Part shown: in pieces, positions 7,956 through 16,570 of the stretch
How the letters are laid out: each line of letters starts with the position of its first letter
Position numbering within the stretch: position 1 is the stretch's first letter
Assembly: GCA_015222795.1 (NCBI GenBank)
Contig: JADFVY010000222.1
Location: 1 to 25,887, forward strand
Length of the DNA stretch: 25,887 nucleotides
Direction of reading: 5' to 3'
From: Pseudomonadota bacterium
GTDB taxonomy: Bacteria; Pseudomonadota; Alphaproteobacteria; UBA8366; JADFVY01
Program-made: the position numbers and the translations under genes
The notes under the pieces: generated by a model
Told to the model about the DNA's origin: nothing
What the model saw: only the letters and a program-made list of their open reading frames with translations
The model's database searches: none

Positions 7956-9239
7956 ATGAAAGATGCCCGCGCCATTGCCCTTGAACTGCTGCAGGATGTG
8001 CTGCAGCGCGGCCGACCGCTTGACGAGGTCCTGGCCACGAACGCGGACCTGCCAGGGCTGGAAGCGCGCGACCGTGCATTCGCGCGGCTGTTGACCGCGA
8101 CCGTGTTGCGACGGCTGGGCCAGATCGACGCGGCAATCGACGCACGGCTGGAGCGCCCGTTACCGGCCAACCGCAACATCGTGCGCGACATATTGCGGCT
8201 GGGCGTGGCACAAATCGCCCTGCTGGGCCTCGCCCCCCACGCCGCCGTGCATACCTCGGTCGAGCTTGTCGGCCATGGCGGACAGGCCGGCATGAAGGGG
8301 CTGGTCAACGCGGTGCTGCGCCGCATCGCCGAGGGTGGCCCGATCCCGCCGGAGGATCCCGAACATCTAAACGTCCCCATGTGGCTGTGGCAGGACTGGG
8401 AGACCGCCTATGGGGCGGAGACCGCCGGCGCCATCGCCCTGGCCCATCTCACCGAGGCGCCGCTCGACATCACCCTGAAATCGCCCGCCGACGCCGAAAC
8501 CTGGGCCGAGCGGCTGGGGGCGGAAATTCTGCCGACCGGCACATTGCGCCGCGCCGCGGGCGGGGATGTGACCGCCCTGCCGGGCTTTACCGACGGCGCC
8601 TGGTGGGTGCAGGACGCCGCCGCCGCGCTGCCGACCCGAATGCTGGGCGATGTTTCCGGCCAGCGTATCGTCGATCTCTGCGCCGCGCCGGGCGGCAAGA
8701 CCGCGCAGATGGCGGCGGCCGGCGCGCAGGTCACCGCCGTCGATATCTCGAAGAAGCGCTTGGAGCGACTGTCGGAAAACATGGAGCGCTTGGGCCTGGC
8801 CGTCGATACCATTGCCATTGATGCGGCCAAATGGACACCGGACAAGCCCTTCGACGCGGTGCTGCTGGACGCTCCCTGTTCATCGACCGGAACGCTGCGC
8901 CGCCATCCAGACATCGCCTGGAACAAAACACCGGCGGATGTAGCCAAATTGAAAATTGTTCAGGACCGGCTGCTCGCCGCGGCCCTGACGCTGGTCAAGC
9001 CAGGAGGGTTGGTCGTTTACGCTACCTGCTCCTTGCAGCCGGGCGAGGGAGCGGAGCGTATCGCGGCCCTGCTTGCCTCGGGCGCCGCCGTGGAGCGAGC
9101 GCCCGTTACCGTCGACGATTTGCCCGACCTGGCCGAGGCAATCACGCCTGAAGGGGACCTACGGACATTGCCTTGCCACTGGGCAGCGCGCGGTGGCATG
9201 GACGGTTTCTTCGCCGCGCGGCTACGCCGCCTGCCGTAA
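7956..9239 (+). CDS. rsmB: 16S rRNA (cytosine-967-C5)-methyltransferase RsmB
   Basis: This 427-residue cytosolic enzyme methylates C967 of 16S rRNA using S-adenosylmethionine. An N-terminal NusB-like RNA-binding domain (about 1-135, with LVNAVLRRIA) is followed by a Rossmann methyltransferase domain with the SAM motif LCAAPGGKTAQMA (241-253). Both catalytic cysteines are present: Cys308 in LLDAPCSSTGTLRRHPD and Cys358 in VYATCSLQPGEG. Length and start agree with the family. It lies 47 bases after the htpX remnant and 61 before rpe on the same strand. Confidence 0.94.
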   Translation: MKDARAIALELLQDVLQRGRPLDEVLATNADLPGLEARDRAFARLLTATVLRRLGQIDAAIDARLERPLPANRNIVRDILRLGVAQIALLGLAPHAAVHTSVELVGHGGQAGMKGLVNAVLRRIAEGGPIPPEDPEHLNVPMWLWQDWETAYGAETAGAIALAHLTEAPLDITLKSPADAETWAERLGAEILPTGTLRRAAGGDVTALPGFTDGAWWVQDAAAALPTRMLGDVSGQRIVDLCAAPGGKTAQMAAAGAQVTAVDISKKRLERLSENMERLGLAVDTIAIDAAKWTPDKPFDAVLLDAPCSSTGTLRRHPDIAWNKTPADVAKLKIVQDRLLAAALTLVKPGGLVVYATCSLQPGEGAERIAALLASGAAVERAPVTVDDLPDLAEAITPEGDLRTLPCHWAARGGMDGFFAARLRRLP

Positions 9240-9300
9240 TGCCGCCCTATTCAGGGTTCCCCGCTTGCGCGACGTGTGGAAAGCCTCTAGGAAAAAGGTC

Positions 9301-9966
9301 ATGCAACAGCCGATCCGTATCGCCCCCTCGATCCTCTCCGCCGACTTCGCCAATCTGGGCGAGGAGATCCGCGCCATCGACCGCGCCGGTGCGGATTACG
9401 TACATATCGACGTTATGGATGGGCATTTCGTGCCGAACATCACCATCGGCGCCGGGGTCACCAAGGCCCTGCGCCCGCACAGTAAAAAAATCTTTGACGT
9501 GCATCTGATGATTTCGCCCGTCGACTCTTTCATCGAGGATTTCGCCAAGGCCGGCGCGGATATCATCACGGTCCATGTCGAGGCAACGCCACATGTGCAC
9601 CGCACAATCCAGTTGATCAAGAGCTTGGGCAAGAAGGCGGGGATATCGCTCAACCCCTCGACCCCGGTTTCAGCCGTCGACTATCTGCTGGACGATCTCG
9701 ATATGGTGCTGGTGATGAGTGTCAATCCCGGTTTCGGCGGGCAATCCTTCATCGAATCCCAGCTCGGCAAGGTAGCCGAGCTACGCCGCCGCATCGATGA
9801 TTCGGGCCGAACCATCGACCTGGAAATCGACGGCGGGATTAATTTCGAAACCGCACCACGAGCCATCGCCGCTGGCGCCGACGTGTTGGTGGCGGGCACG
9901 GCGACCTTCACCGGCGGCCCCGACGCATACGAGGCCAATATCCGCCGGCTGCGCGGCGTGGATTGA
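9301..9966 (+). CDS. rpe: Ribulose-phosphate 3-epimerase
   Basis: A 221-residue TIM-barrel enzyme that interconverts ribulose 5-phosphate and xylulose 5-phosphate in the pentose phosphate pathway. IRIAPSILSADFANLG opens the barrel. Metal ligands are His35 and Asp37 in VHIDVMDGHFVPN, His68 in DVHLMI, and Asp177 in EIDGGIN; SVNPGFGGQSF is the phosphate-binding loop. The ATG at 9301 is preceded by AGGAAAAAGG and gives the standard N-terminus, whereas upstream in-frame starts would run back into rsmB. The heparinase-like gene starts 4 bases after its stop. Confidence 0.96.
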   Translation: MQQPIRIAPSILSADFANLGEEIRAIDRAGADYVHIDVMDGHFVPNITIGAGVTKALRPHSKKIFDVHLMISPVDSFIEDFAKAGADIITVHVEATPHVHRTIQLIKSLGKKAGISLNPSTPVSAVDYLLDDLDMVLVMSVNPGFGGQSFIESQLGKVAELRRRIDDSGRTIDLEIDGGINFETAPRAIAAGADVLVAGTATFTGGPDAYEANIRRLRGVD

Positions 9967-9970
9967 ATTG

Positions 9971-11599
9971 ATGACCGAGCTTCCGGCACGTGTCCGCGGG
10001 GACCTGTCGGACCTGCTGCGGCGGTCGGTGCAGAATCTGTTTTCGCTGCCCGGCTATCGCCTGACTCTGGCCGGGCGAACCCCGGATACCTTGCAAATAT
10101 CTCCGCCCGACCCCTGGCCGGGCCGCGCCGACCAGGGCGCGGCGGTGCTGGCCGAACGCTTTCACTTTACCGCGTGGGAGCCGGCCGCCGGTGGCGACAT
10201 CTGGAACCCGCCAGAGGCGCCTTCGGAATGGCTGGTGGCAATGCATGGCTTTGTCTGGCTCAGGGACCTGACAATGCTGGGTGGGGACGAATCCCGCCAA
10301 CAGGCCCGCCGCCTGACCGCTGATTGGATCGGCCGCAATGACCGCTGGTCGCTGCCCGCATGGCGCAGTGACGTCACGGCGGCCCGGATCGTCTCCTGGC
10401 TGTCCCACTACGATACATTTTTTGCCAGCGGCGAGGATCGTTTCCGCCAGGCGGTCCTCGGTTCGATTGCGGTCCAGCTTCGCCATCTTGACCGGGCATG
10501 GCGGCTGGAGACCGCGGGCGCCGATCGGATCGCCGCGTTGAAGGGCCTGATATATGGATCGCTCTGCCTGGGAAGCCGGGCGAAAACGGAACAGCGGCTC
10601 GCAATGCTTGAGCATGAACTGGAACGTCAGGTGCTGGCCGACGGCGGCCATGCGGAGCGAAACCCCGGCAAATTGCTGAATGTGCTGCAGGACTTGCTGG
10701 AGATAAGAGCGGCACTTGGCGTTGCCCAGTTCGAGGCGCCAGGTTCTATACAGCAGGCCATCGACCGCATGGCGCCGATGCTGCGCTATCTGCGCGGGGG
10801 CGACGGCATGCTGGGACGGTTCAACGGGGCGGGCGGTGAAGATCCGCTGATTCTCAGCGCCATACTCGAGCAGGCCAGCCCGCGCGGCAAACCCGCCGCG
10901 CGCGCGCCGGCCTTCGGCTTCGAGCGGATGTCCGCCGGCAAACTGACTATACTGGTCGATTCCGGCGCGCCGGCCGAGTCGCCCTGGGATGTGGGCGCTC
11001 ATGCCGGCACGCTGAGCCTGGAGGTGACAGTCGGGCGCGAGCGGTTGATCGTGAATTGCGGCGCGGCGCCCTGCGACGGCGAACGATGGCAAATGGCCGA
11101 ACGCGCCACCGCCGCCCATTCCACCATCACCGTCAGCGACCGGAATTCGAGCGAACTGCTCGCCAATGGCCGTATCGGCGGCCGGGTGGCAAAGGTGACG
11201 GCGGAGGGGGACAGCGCCGACGGCGCGACGCTGGTGGATATGAGCCATGATGGTTACCTGCGCTCCGACGGAATAACCCACCGGCGCCGAATATTTCTGT
11301 CCGACGACGGGGCTGATCTGCGTGGCGAGGATACGTTGACGGGGCGCGGCGGTGTTCCGTTCGCCGTGCGGTTCCATCTGCATCCCGCCGTCGATGCCAG
11401 CCTGTTGCAGAGTGGCAAGGACGCCCTGCTACGGTTGCCGCGCGGCGGCGGCTGGCGACTGCGCTGCAGCGAACCACTGGCGCTATCGGAAAGTATTTAT
11501 TTCGAGGACGCTCCGGAACCCAGGCGAACCAGCCAGATCGTCATATCGGGCGTAACCGGGGATGGCGCGACCACGATCAAATGGGCGCTGCAGAGTTAA
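9971..11599 (+). CDS. Heparinase II/III family protein
   Basis: A 542-residue protein of the heparinase II/III-like (PF07940) superfamily. An N-terminal alpha/alpha toroid region (about 60-330, with FHFTAWEPA, HGFVWLRDL and WRLETAGADRIAALKGL) is followed by a beta-sandwich half (about 345-540, with SPWDVGAHAGTLSLEV, LIVNCGAAP, RATAAHSTITV and VRFHLHP). No signal peptide is visible from the chosen ATG, which is unusual for a polysaccharide lyase and typical of the alphaproteobacterial form next to rpe and purH. The substrate cannot be read from sequence; an acidic polysaccharide of the cell's own envelope is a guess. Translation is probably coupled to rpe through the 4-base gap. Confidence 0.88.
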   Translation: MTELPARVRGDLSDLLRRSVQNLFSLPGYRLTLAGRTPDTLQISPPDPWPGRADQGAAVLAERFHFTAWEPAAGGDIWNPPEAPSEWLVAMHGFVWLRDLTMLGGDESRQQARRLTADWIGRNDRWSLPAWRSDVTAARIVSWLSHYDTFFASGEDRFRQAVLGSIAVQLRHLDRAWRLETAGADRIAALKGLIYGSLCLGSRAKTEQRLAMLEHELERQVLADGGHAERNPGKLLNVLQDLLEIRAALGVAQFEAPGSIQQAIDRMAPMLRYLRGGDGMLGRFNGAGGEDPLILSAILEQASPRGKPAARAPAFGFERMSAGKLTILVDSGAPAESPWDVGAHAGTLSLEVTVGRERLIVNCGAAPCDGERWQMAERATAAHSTITVSDRNSSELLANGRIGGRVAKVTAEGDSADGATLVDMSHDGYLRSDGITHRRRIFLSDDGADLRGEDTLTGRGGVPFAVRFHLHPAVDASLLQSGKDALLRLPRGGGWRLRCSEPLALSESIYFEDAPEPRRTSQIVISGVTGDGATTIKWALQS

Positions 11600-11756
11600 T
11601 TTATTAGGCACGCCGCCAGGCAAAAGCGCGACTAGTGGTCTGTATCAGGGATATTGCGCTAATGGACGCGGCGCGGCCCCTTGCCACGCCAGAGACCGCG
11701 CTCTATGAAACCGGCCATCGAGCATGTTTCCAAACGAAACAACCAGGAATTCAACA

Positions 11757-13310
11757 ATGTCCGACCAGAAAATCGCCTGCGCCCTTATCTCCGTCTCCGA
11801 CAAGTCGGGACTGGTGGAGTTTGCGCGGTTCCTTGCCGAAAACGGGGTTGCGATCCTGTCCACCGGCGGCTCGGCGAAAATGCTGCGTGAATCGGACATA
11901 GCGGTCACCGAGGTCTCCGACCATACCGGCTTCCCCGAAATCATGGACGGCCGCGTCAAGACACTGCATCCGGCAATCCATGGCGGGCTGCTGGGACGGC
12001 GCGACAGCAAACAGCACAATCTGGCCATGTCGATCCATGACATCACGCCAATCGACCTGCTGGTCGTCAATCTCTATCCCTTCGAGGAGACCGTTGCGCG
12101 CGGCGGCGATTTCGACGCCTGCATCGAGAATATCGATGTCGGTGGCCCGGCGCTGATTCGCGGTGCCTCGAAGAACCATGAGTTCGTCACCGTCGTCACC
12201 GGTACCGGGGACTACCAGGCGGTCATGGACGAGATGAAGAAGAACAAGGGCGCCACCACGCTGGCGCTTCGCCGGCGGCTGGCCGCCAGGGCCTATGCCC
12301 GTACCGGCGCATACGACGCCGCCATTGCCGGCTGGTTCGAGCGCGAACTGGGCCAGGAACTGCCCGACCCGCTGGCCATGGGTGGCAAGCTGAAACAGAC
12401 GCTGCGCTATGGCGAAAATCCGCATCAGAAGGCTGCCTTCTATACCGGCGGCGCGGCGCGGCCGGGCATCGCCAGCGCCGAACAGCTCCAGGGCAAGGAA
12501 TTGAGTTTTAATAACCTCAACGATACGGATGCCGCGTTCGAGCTGGTCGCCGAGTTCGACGAACCAGCCATCGCCATCATCAAACACGCCAACCCCGCCG
12601 GCGTCGCCGAGGCCGACAGCCTGGCCGCCGCCTATGCCAGCGCCCTGGCCTGCGACCCGGTCAGCGCCTTCGGCGGCATCATCGCCGCCAACCGCGAGCT
12701 GGATGCCGATACCGCGCGCCAGATCGCCGAACTGTTCGCCGAGGTCGTCATCGCGCCGGGCGCCAGCGACGAAGCCAAGGCGATTCTGGCCGGCAAGAAG
12801 GCGCTGCGCCTGTTGCTGACCGAAAGCATGCCCGACCCGACAGCCGCCGGCCTGACCGCGCGCTCGCTGGCCGGTGGTTATCTGGTGCAGACGCGCGACA
12901 CCGGGCGCGTACTCCAGAAAGACCTGAAGATCGTCACCAAACGCGCCCCCACCGCCGCCGAGATGCGCGACATGCTGTTCGGCTGGAAGGTCTGCAAACA
13001 TGTGAAGTCGAACGCCATCGTCTATACCCGCGACAGCGCGACGGTGGGCATCGGCGCCGGCCAGATGAGCCGCGTCGATTCAGTGCGCATCGCCGCCCAT
13101 AAATCCAGCGAACATGCCGGCACGCAGGGCTCGGTGGTCGCCTCCGACGCCTTCTTCCCCTTCGCCGACGGCCTGCTGGCGGCAATAGAAGCCGGCGCCA
13201 CCGCCGCGATCCACCCCGGCGGCTCGATACGCGACGAAGAGGTAATCAAGGCAGCCGACGAAGCCGGCATCGCCATGGTCTACACCGGCATGCGGCATTT
13301 CCGGCACTGA
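11757..13310 (+). CDS. purH: Bifunctional AICAR transformylase / IMP cyclohydrolase
   Basis: PurH carries out the last two steps of IMP synthesis in the cytosol. In this 517-residue protein, residues 1-150 form the MGS-like cyclohydrolase domain (ISVSDKSGLVEFA, ILSTGGSA, GRVKTLHPAIHGG). The remainder is the transformylase domain with the catalytic Lys266-His267 in IIKHANPAG, SAFGGIIAAN, and a C-terminal IHPGGSIRDEEVI. The start MSDQKIACALISVSDKSG was chosen over an in-frame ATG 33 bases upstream because the family begins here and AGGA lies at suitable spacing. A 157-base gap separates it from the heparinase-like gene, so it may have its own promoter, though none is clear. It converges with the zeta-like gene. 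Confidence 0.97.
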   Translation: MSDQKIACALISVSDKSGLVEFARFLAENGVAILSTGGSAKMLRESDIAVTEVSDHTGFPEIMDGRVKTLHPAIHGGLLGRRDSKQHNLAMSIHDITPIDLLVVNLYPFEETVARGGDFDACIENIDVGGPALIRGASKNHEFVTVVTGTGDYQAVMDEMKKNKGATTLALRRRLAARAYARTGAYDAAIAGWFERELGQELPDPLAMGGKLKQTLRYGENPHQKAAFYTGGAARPGIASAEQLQGKELSFNNLNDTDAAFELVAEFDEPAIAIIKHANPAGVAEADSLAAAYASALACDPVSAFGGIIAANRELDADTARQIAELFAEVVIAPGASDEAKAILAGKKALRLLLTESMPDPTAAGLTARSLAGGYLVQTRDTGRVLQKDLKIVTKRAPTAAEMRDMLFGWKVCKHVKSNAIVYTRDSATVGIGAGQMSRVDSVRIAAHKSSEHAGTQGSVVASDAFFPFADGLLAAIEAGATAAIHPGGSIRDEEVIKAADEAGIAMVYTGMRHFRH

Positions 13311-13327
13311 GGCGGAGCGGATTTCGT

Positions 13328-13897
13328 TTACGGAAAACCAAACGACAGCGCCTGCCAGTCGTCCGGGCGGAAAATTTTCAATCCCTGGCGACCTTTCTTC
13401 GCGATCATCTGGGGTGTTTCATTTGTTGAAGAAATTTGAGCAGTATGGACCGCCGACAGATAGCTCGGTAGCAAAGCGTTTCCCCGCCAATACCGGCGAA
13501 TAATCACTTCGGACGGAATATGGTGCCCGCCGTCGGCCACGCGGCTCGCCACACGCTGAATGCACAATTCCGGATCGGCGACCCACAGATATATCAGGCC
13601 GGTATTGTAGCCTGCATTTTTTGCTGTCTCCACGACTCGCAGCAAGGAACGGGTGGCGAGTGTTGTTTCAATGACAAAACTGCGGCGCTCCCGAATCGCC
13701 TCGTTACGTCGGGAAATCAATTTTCGACCCGCCGCAATCGCCTCTTTGTCGGGAAAACTGGGGGAAAAATTGCGCGCTATTTCATCGGCGTTCAGAAAAT
13801 CGCCTCGGCCAGCAAGGTCGCTATAGTGTGTTTGCGCGAGGGTTGTCTTGCCGGCGCCGTTGGGGCCCGCCAGTATCCACATTTCGGGCGGCTTCAT
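13328..13897 (-). CDS. Zeta-toxin-like P-loop kinase (COG4185)
   Basis: A 189-residue P-loop protein. MWILAGPNGAGKTTL holds the Walker A motif (residues 11-18), FLNADEIA has an acidic residue (Asp38) where zeta toxins position their substrate, and FVIETTLATRS and the Arg-rich IQRVASRVADGGHHIP region match the COG4185 zeta-like group. Zeta toxins phosphorylate UDP-N-acetylglucosamine, but for this chromosomal subgroup that is not established. The ATG is preceded by GGCGGGAG. A small upstream frame (13821-14075) resembles the short partner usually found before such genes. Its start overlaps the stop of the long frame-shifted reductase reading frame as ATGA. It converges with purH, 17 bases apart. 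Confidence 0.85.
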   Translation of the reverse strand: MKPPEMWILAGPNGAGKTTLAQTHYSDLAGRGDFLNADEIARNFSPSFPDKEAIAAGRKLISRRNEAIRERRSFVIETTLATRSLLRVVETAKNAGYNTGLIYLWVADPELCIQRVASRVADGGHHIPSEVIIRRYWRGNALLPSYLSAVHTAQISSTNETPQMIAKKGRQGLKIFRPDDWQALSFGFP

Positions 13898-14075
13898 ATG
13901 TATTCTCCCGCCTGTCCATGTCTATCTTCTTGAGTCGTTGACGCTTCCCGCCTGGATAGATCGCAACGAGATAACCGCGCGCGATTTGAAACACCGGGCG
14001 GCCCTTGGCATGCGTTTGCTCTATGGCGGTCGAAACCGCCTTGCGGTGATTTTTTAAAAGCCTGCTCTGCGTCAT
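13821..14075 (-). CDS. Candidate antitoxin partner of the zeta-like gene
   Basis: The frame from the ATG at 14075 gives 84 residues beginning MTQSRLLKNHRKAVSTAIEQ; a GTG at 14135 would add 20 more. The central part (THAKGRPVFQIARGYLVAIY, then PGGKRQRLKKID) resembles short proteins that precede COG4185 zeta-like genes, with an amphipathic helix, an invariant-looking Gly-Arg-Pro and a small beta unit. The last roughly 25 residues overlap the toxin gene in another frame and look uncoded, so the natural stop may have been lost. In the annotated +1 frame this region is read as the tail of the reductase, which hides the gene. Identification is by pattern only. Confidence 0.5.
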   Translation of the reverse strand: MTQSRLLKNHRKAVSTAIEQTHAKGRPVFQIARGYLVAIYPGGKRQRLKKIDMDRRENTYEAARNVDTGGPQRRRQDNPRANTL

Positions 14076-15243
14076 CGTCCAAAATCCGGGGATTGTCTGT
14101 CTGCCAATATAAGCGATACCCGTTAACGATTCCACTCTTCCTTATTTCCACCGCAGCAAATCGCGCCAGCCGGCCCTGGTCTTCAAACCCTTGCGGTGGA
14201 AATACACGAGCTGGGCGAAGGCGCGTCGGGGGCAGGGCGAGGGTCCAGTCGTAGAGCCAGTTCGGCGGATCGCGGTCGAGGCCGCGGCGCAACAGCGCCT
14301 TCCAGCGGTAACGCGGATATTCGCGGGCCAGCACCTGGCCCGGATCGGGACCATCGTCCAGCAAGTAGTCGGAAATCACCTGCGCGGCGCGGCGCCCATA
14401 GCGAAAGGCCGGGTGGATGCCGCCGGCGGTCAGCGGCGAGACCAGCCCGGCGGCGTCGCCGACCAGCAGCACGCGTTCGGCGGCAAAAGGGCGGACGGCG
14501 CCGCCAACCGGGATCGGGCCGCTGCGCCGCTCGACGATCCGGGCATTTTCAAAACCGAACACGCCCCGCAACTTGTCGATCAGGGCGTCCGTGCTGGGCT
14601 TTTCCCCCAGCCGGCCGGCCAACCCGATCTGGGTGACGCCGACACCAGGCACCGCCCAGCCGATATATCCGGGCGACAGGTTGCTATCGAGAAAACAGTG
14701 GAGCCGTTCCGGATCGATACCTTCTATGCCCTCGAATTCGGCCTCGACACCGACCAGCATGCGGCTGTTGGTTCCCAGCCCGAAACAGCGTGCCACGCTG
14801 GATCGCGCGCCGTCGGCGCCGACAAGATAGCGTGCGCGAATGGCCGGTTTGTCGAGAACGATTTCGTCGCCTTCGCGCCGCGCGCCCTCGAAGGCCTGGC
14901 CGAAAATCAATTCGGCCCCCGCGCGCGCTGCTTCCTCCGCCTGCCAGCGCAGAACGCCCCTTGTGTCGGTGGCCAGGAAATAATAGCCCGGAGACTCCAG
15001 GTCGATCTGCTTCATGCCCGGCGCATAGAGCCGCACGCCGCGGACCTTGCGGGTGAATTGTGTCGGGATATGGAGCTCGTCGGCCGCTTCCTTGATGATA
15101 ATCCCGGTGGTGTGGAGCTGTATGCCGGCTTCAGACTTCTTTTCGATCACCACGACCCTCAGGCCGCGCTCGGCGGCGACGCGCGCGCAGACCAGCCCGG
15201 CGAATCCGGCCCCGATGATTACGAGATCGTAACTGTCGCTCAA
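13894..15243 (-). CDS. FAD-dependent oxidoreductase (geranylgeranyl-reductase-like), probably frameshifted near its C-terminus
   Basis: The open frame encodes 449 residues. Residues 1-337 are a convincing FAD oxidoreductase: the dinucleotide fold YDLVIIGAGFAGLVCARVA (G11xG13xxG16), the YLVGADGARSSVAR motif (about 138-151) and the second FAD motif VLLVGDAAGLVSPLTAGGIH (about 258-277), as in geranylgeranyl reductase and squalene-epoxidase-like enzymes. After residue 337 the frame appears wrong. A one-base shift at a run of five G (14228-14232) gives LVYFHRKGLKTRAGWRDLLR and a stop at 14142, for a protein of about 366 residues. The extra tail reads antisensically through the antitoxin region. 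The start is TTG, overlapping the MFS stop. The substrate is unknown; an isoprenoid or other lipid is the family's habit. Confidence 0.8.
   Translation of the reverse strand: MSDSYDLVIIGAGFAGLVCARVAAERGLRVVVIEKKSEAGIQLHTTGIIIKEAADELHIPTQFTRKVRGVRLYAPGMKQIDLESPGYYFLATDTRGVLRWQAEEAARAGAELIFGQAFEGARREGDEIVLDKPAIRARYLVGADGARSSVARCFGLGTNSRMLVGVEAEFEGIEGIDPERLHCFLDSNLSPGYIGWAVPGVGVTQIGLAGRLGEKPSTDALIDKLRGVFGFENARIVERRSGPIPVGGAVRPFAAERVLLVGDAAGLVSPLTAGGIHPAFRYGRRAAQVISDYLLDDGPDPGQVLAREYPRYRWKALLRRGLDRDPPNWLYDWTLALPPTRLRPARVFPPQGFEDQGRLARFAAVEIRKSGIVNGYRLYWQTDNPRILDDDAEQAFKKSPQGGFDRHRANACQGPPGVSNRARLSRCDLSRREASTTQEDRHGQAGEYI
14228..14232 (-). other. Probable frameshift site (run of five G) in the FAD oxidoreductase
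   Basis: Removing one base from this homopolymer (C5 in the coding strand) joins ...WTLALP to RRAFAQLVYFHRKGLKTRAG and ends the gene at 14142-14144, seven bases before the earliest antitoxin start. As sequenced, the frame runs 248 bases further to 13894. Sequencing error and true mutation cannot be told apart here. Confidence 0.65.
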
Positions 15244-16514
15244 TGCGGGGGCTCCCGCACGGGGATCAACAGCAGCAACCCGACCACAAGAAAGACCAGA
15301 ATGGTCGCCATGCCGGCCCGCTGGCTATCGAACAGGGCCGTCGCGAAGCCGAAGGCAATCGGGCCCATGAATGCGGTGGCCTTGCCCGACAGGGCATAGA
15401 GGCCAAACATTTCCGTGCGCAGATTTTCCGGCGCCAGGCGCGCCATCATCGATCGGCTGGCGGACTGCGCCGGCCCGACAAACACACCCAGCGCCATGCC
15501 AATGACCCAGAAAGCGGTTTTCGACTCGACAACAAGCGCTCCCGCCCCCAGCCCGATCAGGGCAACCAGCGAAATCACGATCACCGGTTTGGCGCCGATC
15601 CTGTCGTCGGCCCAGGCGAAGGCCAGTGAACCGACGCCCGCCGTCACATTGAGCGCGATCCCGAACTGTATGACTTCGCCGAAATCCATCCCGAAAGTTC
15701 CCGCCGCATAAATCCCGCCGACCGCGAACAGGGTCACCAGACCATCCGCGTAAAACATACGGGCCACAAGAAAGCGTAGAATTGCGCCGTAATTGCGGAT
15801 GTTGCGGATCGTTGCCCGGAGCGTCGCCAGCCCCTCGCGCACCGCGCGTGACACACCAACCCCGGTCGAGGGCCGGTCGGGGGTAAACAAAAACAACGGC
15901 AGCGAAAACAGCGCGAACCAGGCGGCCGCCAGCAACACCACGGCGCGGACATGTGCCGCATCCTCGGTCGGGATGCCAAACAACGGCGTATCGGTCTTGA
16001 CGAACCCGAACAGCGCGATCACCAGACAGGCCAGCCCGCCCGCATAACCCAAGCTCCAGCCCCAGCCGGAGACCCGGCCCACCCGATCAGAGCCCGCGAG
16101 GTCCGGCAGCATGGCGTTGTAGAACACCATTGCGAACTCAAAAGCGATGCTGGACAGCATCACGAAGACCAGCGCCCACACAATGTCGCCGGAGTCGGGC
16201 CGCGTGAACCATAACAGCGCGGTGGCCATCACGCCGGCCATGGTCAGCACCGCGAGCCAGGGTTTGCGCCGGCCGCCTCTATCCGCGATAGCGCCCAGGA
16301 CCGGGCTGAACAGCGCCACCGCCAGGCCGGCGATGCCCACCGCGTAACCCCAGGCCGCGGTCCCCGATTCGGGGGTTTCGGCGACGGCGGTGATGAAATA
16401 GGCGCCAAACACGAAGGTGGTCACCACGGTGGGATAGGCCGAATTGGCCCAATCGTAGAGGCACCATGAAAAGATCGCCCGCTTCCCCGCCATGCTTCCC
16501 CGTCTTTCCGCCAT
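15240..16514 (-). CDS. MFS transporter of the UMF1 (Atg22-like) family
   Basis: A 424-residue inner-membrane protein with about twelve hydrophobic helices. The opening IFSWCLYDWANSAYPTVVTT and the loop LGAIADRGGRRKPWL are hallmarks of the UMF1/Atg22-like MFS group; the DDRIGAKPVIV loop marks the second half. Substrates of this bacterial group are unknown, and amino-acid or metabolite efflux is only suggested by yeast Atg22. The ATG at 16514 was chosen because GGGGAGAG precedes it; in-frame codons upstream run through the 263-bp repeat element. Its TGA overlaps the TTG of the FAD oxidoreductase, so the two form an operon. The element's left end lies only 24 bases upstream and may supply the promoter. 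Confidence 0.88.
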   Translation of the reverse strand: MAERRGSMAGKRAIFSWCLYDWANSAYPTVVTTFVFGAYFITAVAETPESGTAAWGYAVGIAGLAVALFSPVLGAIADRGGRRKPWLAVLTMAGVMATALLWFTRPDSGDIVWALVFVMLSSIAFEFAMVFYNAMLPDLAGSDRVGRVSGWGWSLGYAGGLACLVIALFGFVKTDTPLFGIPTEDAAHVRAVVLLAAAWFALFSLPLFLFTPDRPSTGVGVSRAVREGLATLRATIRNIRNYGAILRFLVARMFYADGLVTLFAVGGIYAAGTFGMDFGEVIQFGIALNVTAGVGSLAFAWADDRIGAKPVIVISLVALIGLGAGALVVESKTAFWVIGMALGVFVGPAQSASRSMMARLAPENLRTEMFGLYALSGKATAFMGPIAFGFATALFDSQRAGMATILVFLVVGLLLLIPVREPPH

Positions 16515-16535
16515 TGGCAATTCTCTCCCCAGTCC

Positions 16536-16564
16536 ATAATACCAAGGCTCGCCGATAATGACAC
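16536..16564 (-). promoter_or_regulatory. Candidate outward promoter at the left end of the 263-bp element
   Basis: On the minus strand GTGTCA (16559-16564) inside the terminal repeat and TATTAT (16536-16541), made half of repeat and half of flanking DNA, are 17 bases apart. A start about 7 bases on would leave a leader of about 14 bases containing the MFS Shine-Dalgarno. Confidence 0.4.
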
Positions 16565-16570
16565 ATTTGA
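16539..16570. repeat. Left 32-bp terminal inverted repeat
   Basis: Begins ATACCAAGGCTCGCC and ends ACACATTTGA; it is the exact reverse complement of 16770-16801. Confidence 0.95.

Noticed and set aside
9908..11383. Open frame of 491 codons opposite the heparinase-like gene
   Set aside because: Shadow; it also runs into the end of rpe on the opposite strand and shows no domain.
11751..13001. Open frame of 416 codons opposite purH
   Set aside because: Shadow of purH; Gly/Ala/Arg-rich composition without family motifs.
14191..15399. Open frame of 402 codons on the plus strand across the FAD oxidoreductase and the MFS gene
   Set aside because: Antisense to two well-supported genes and without recognisable features.
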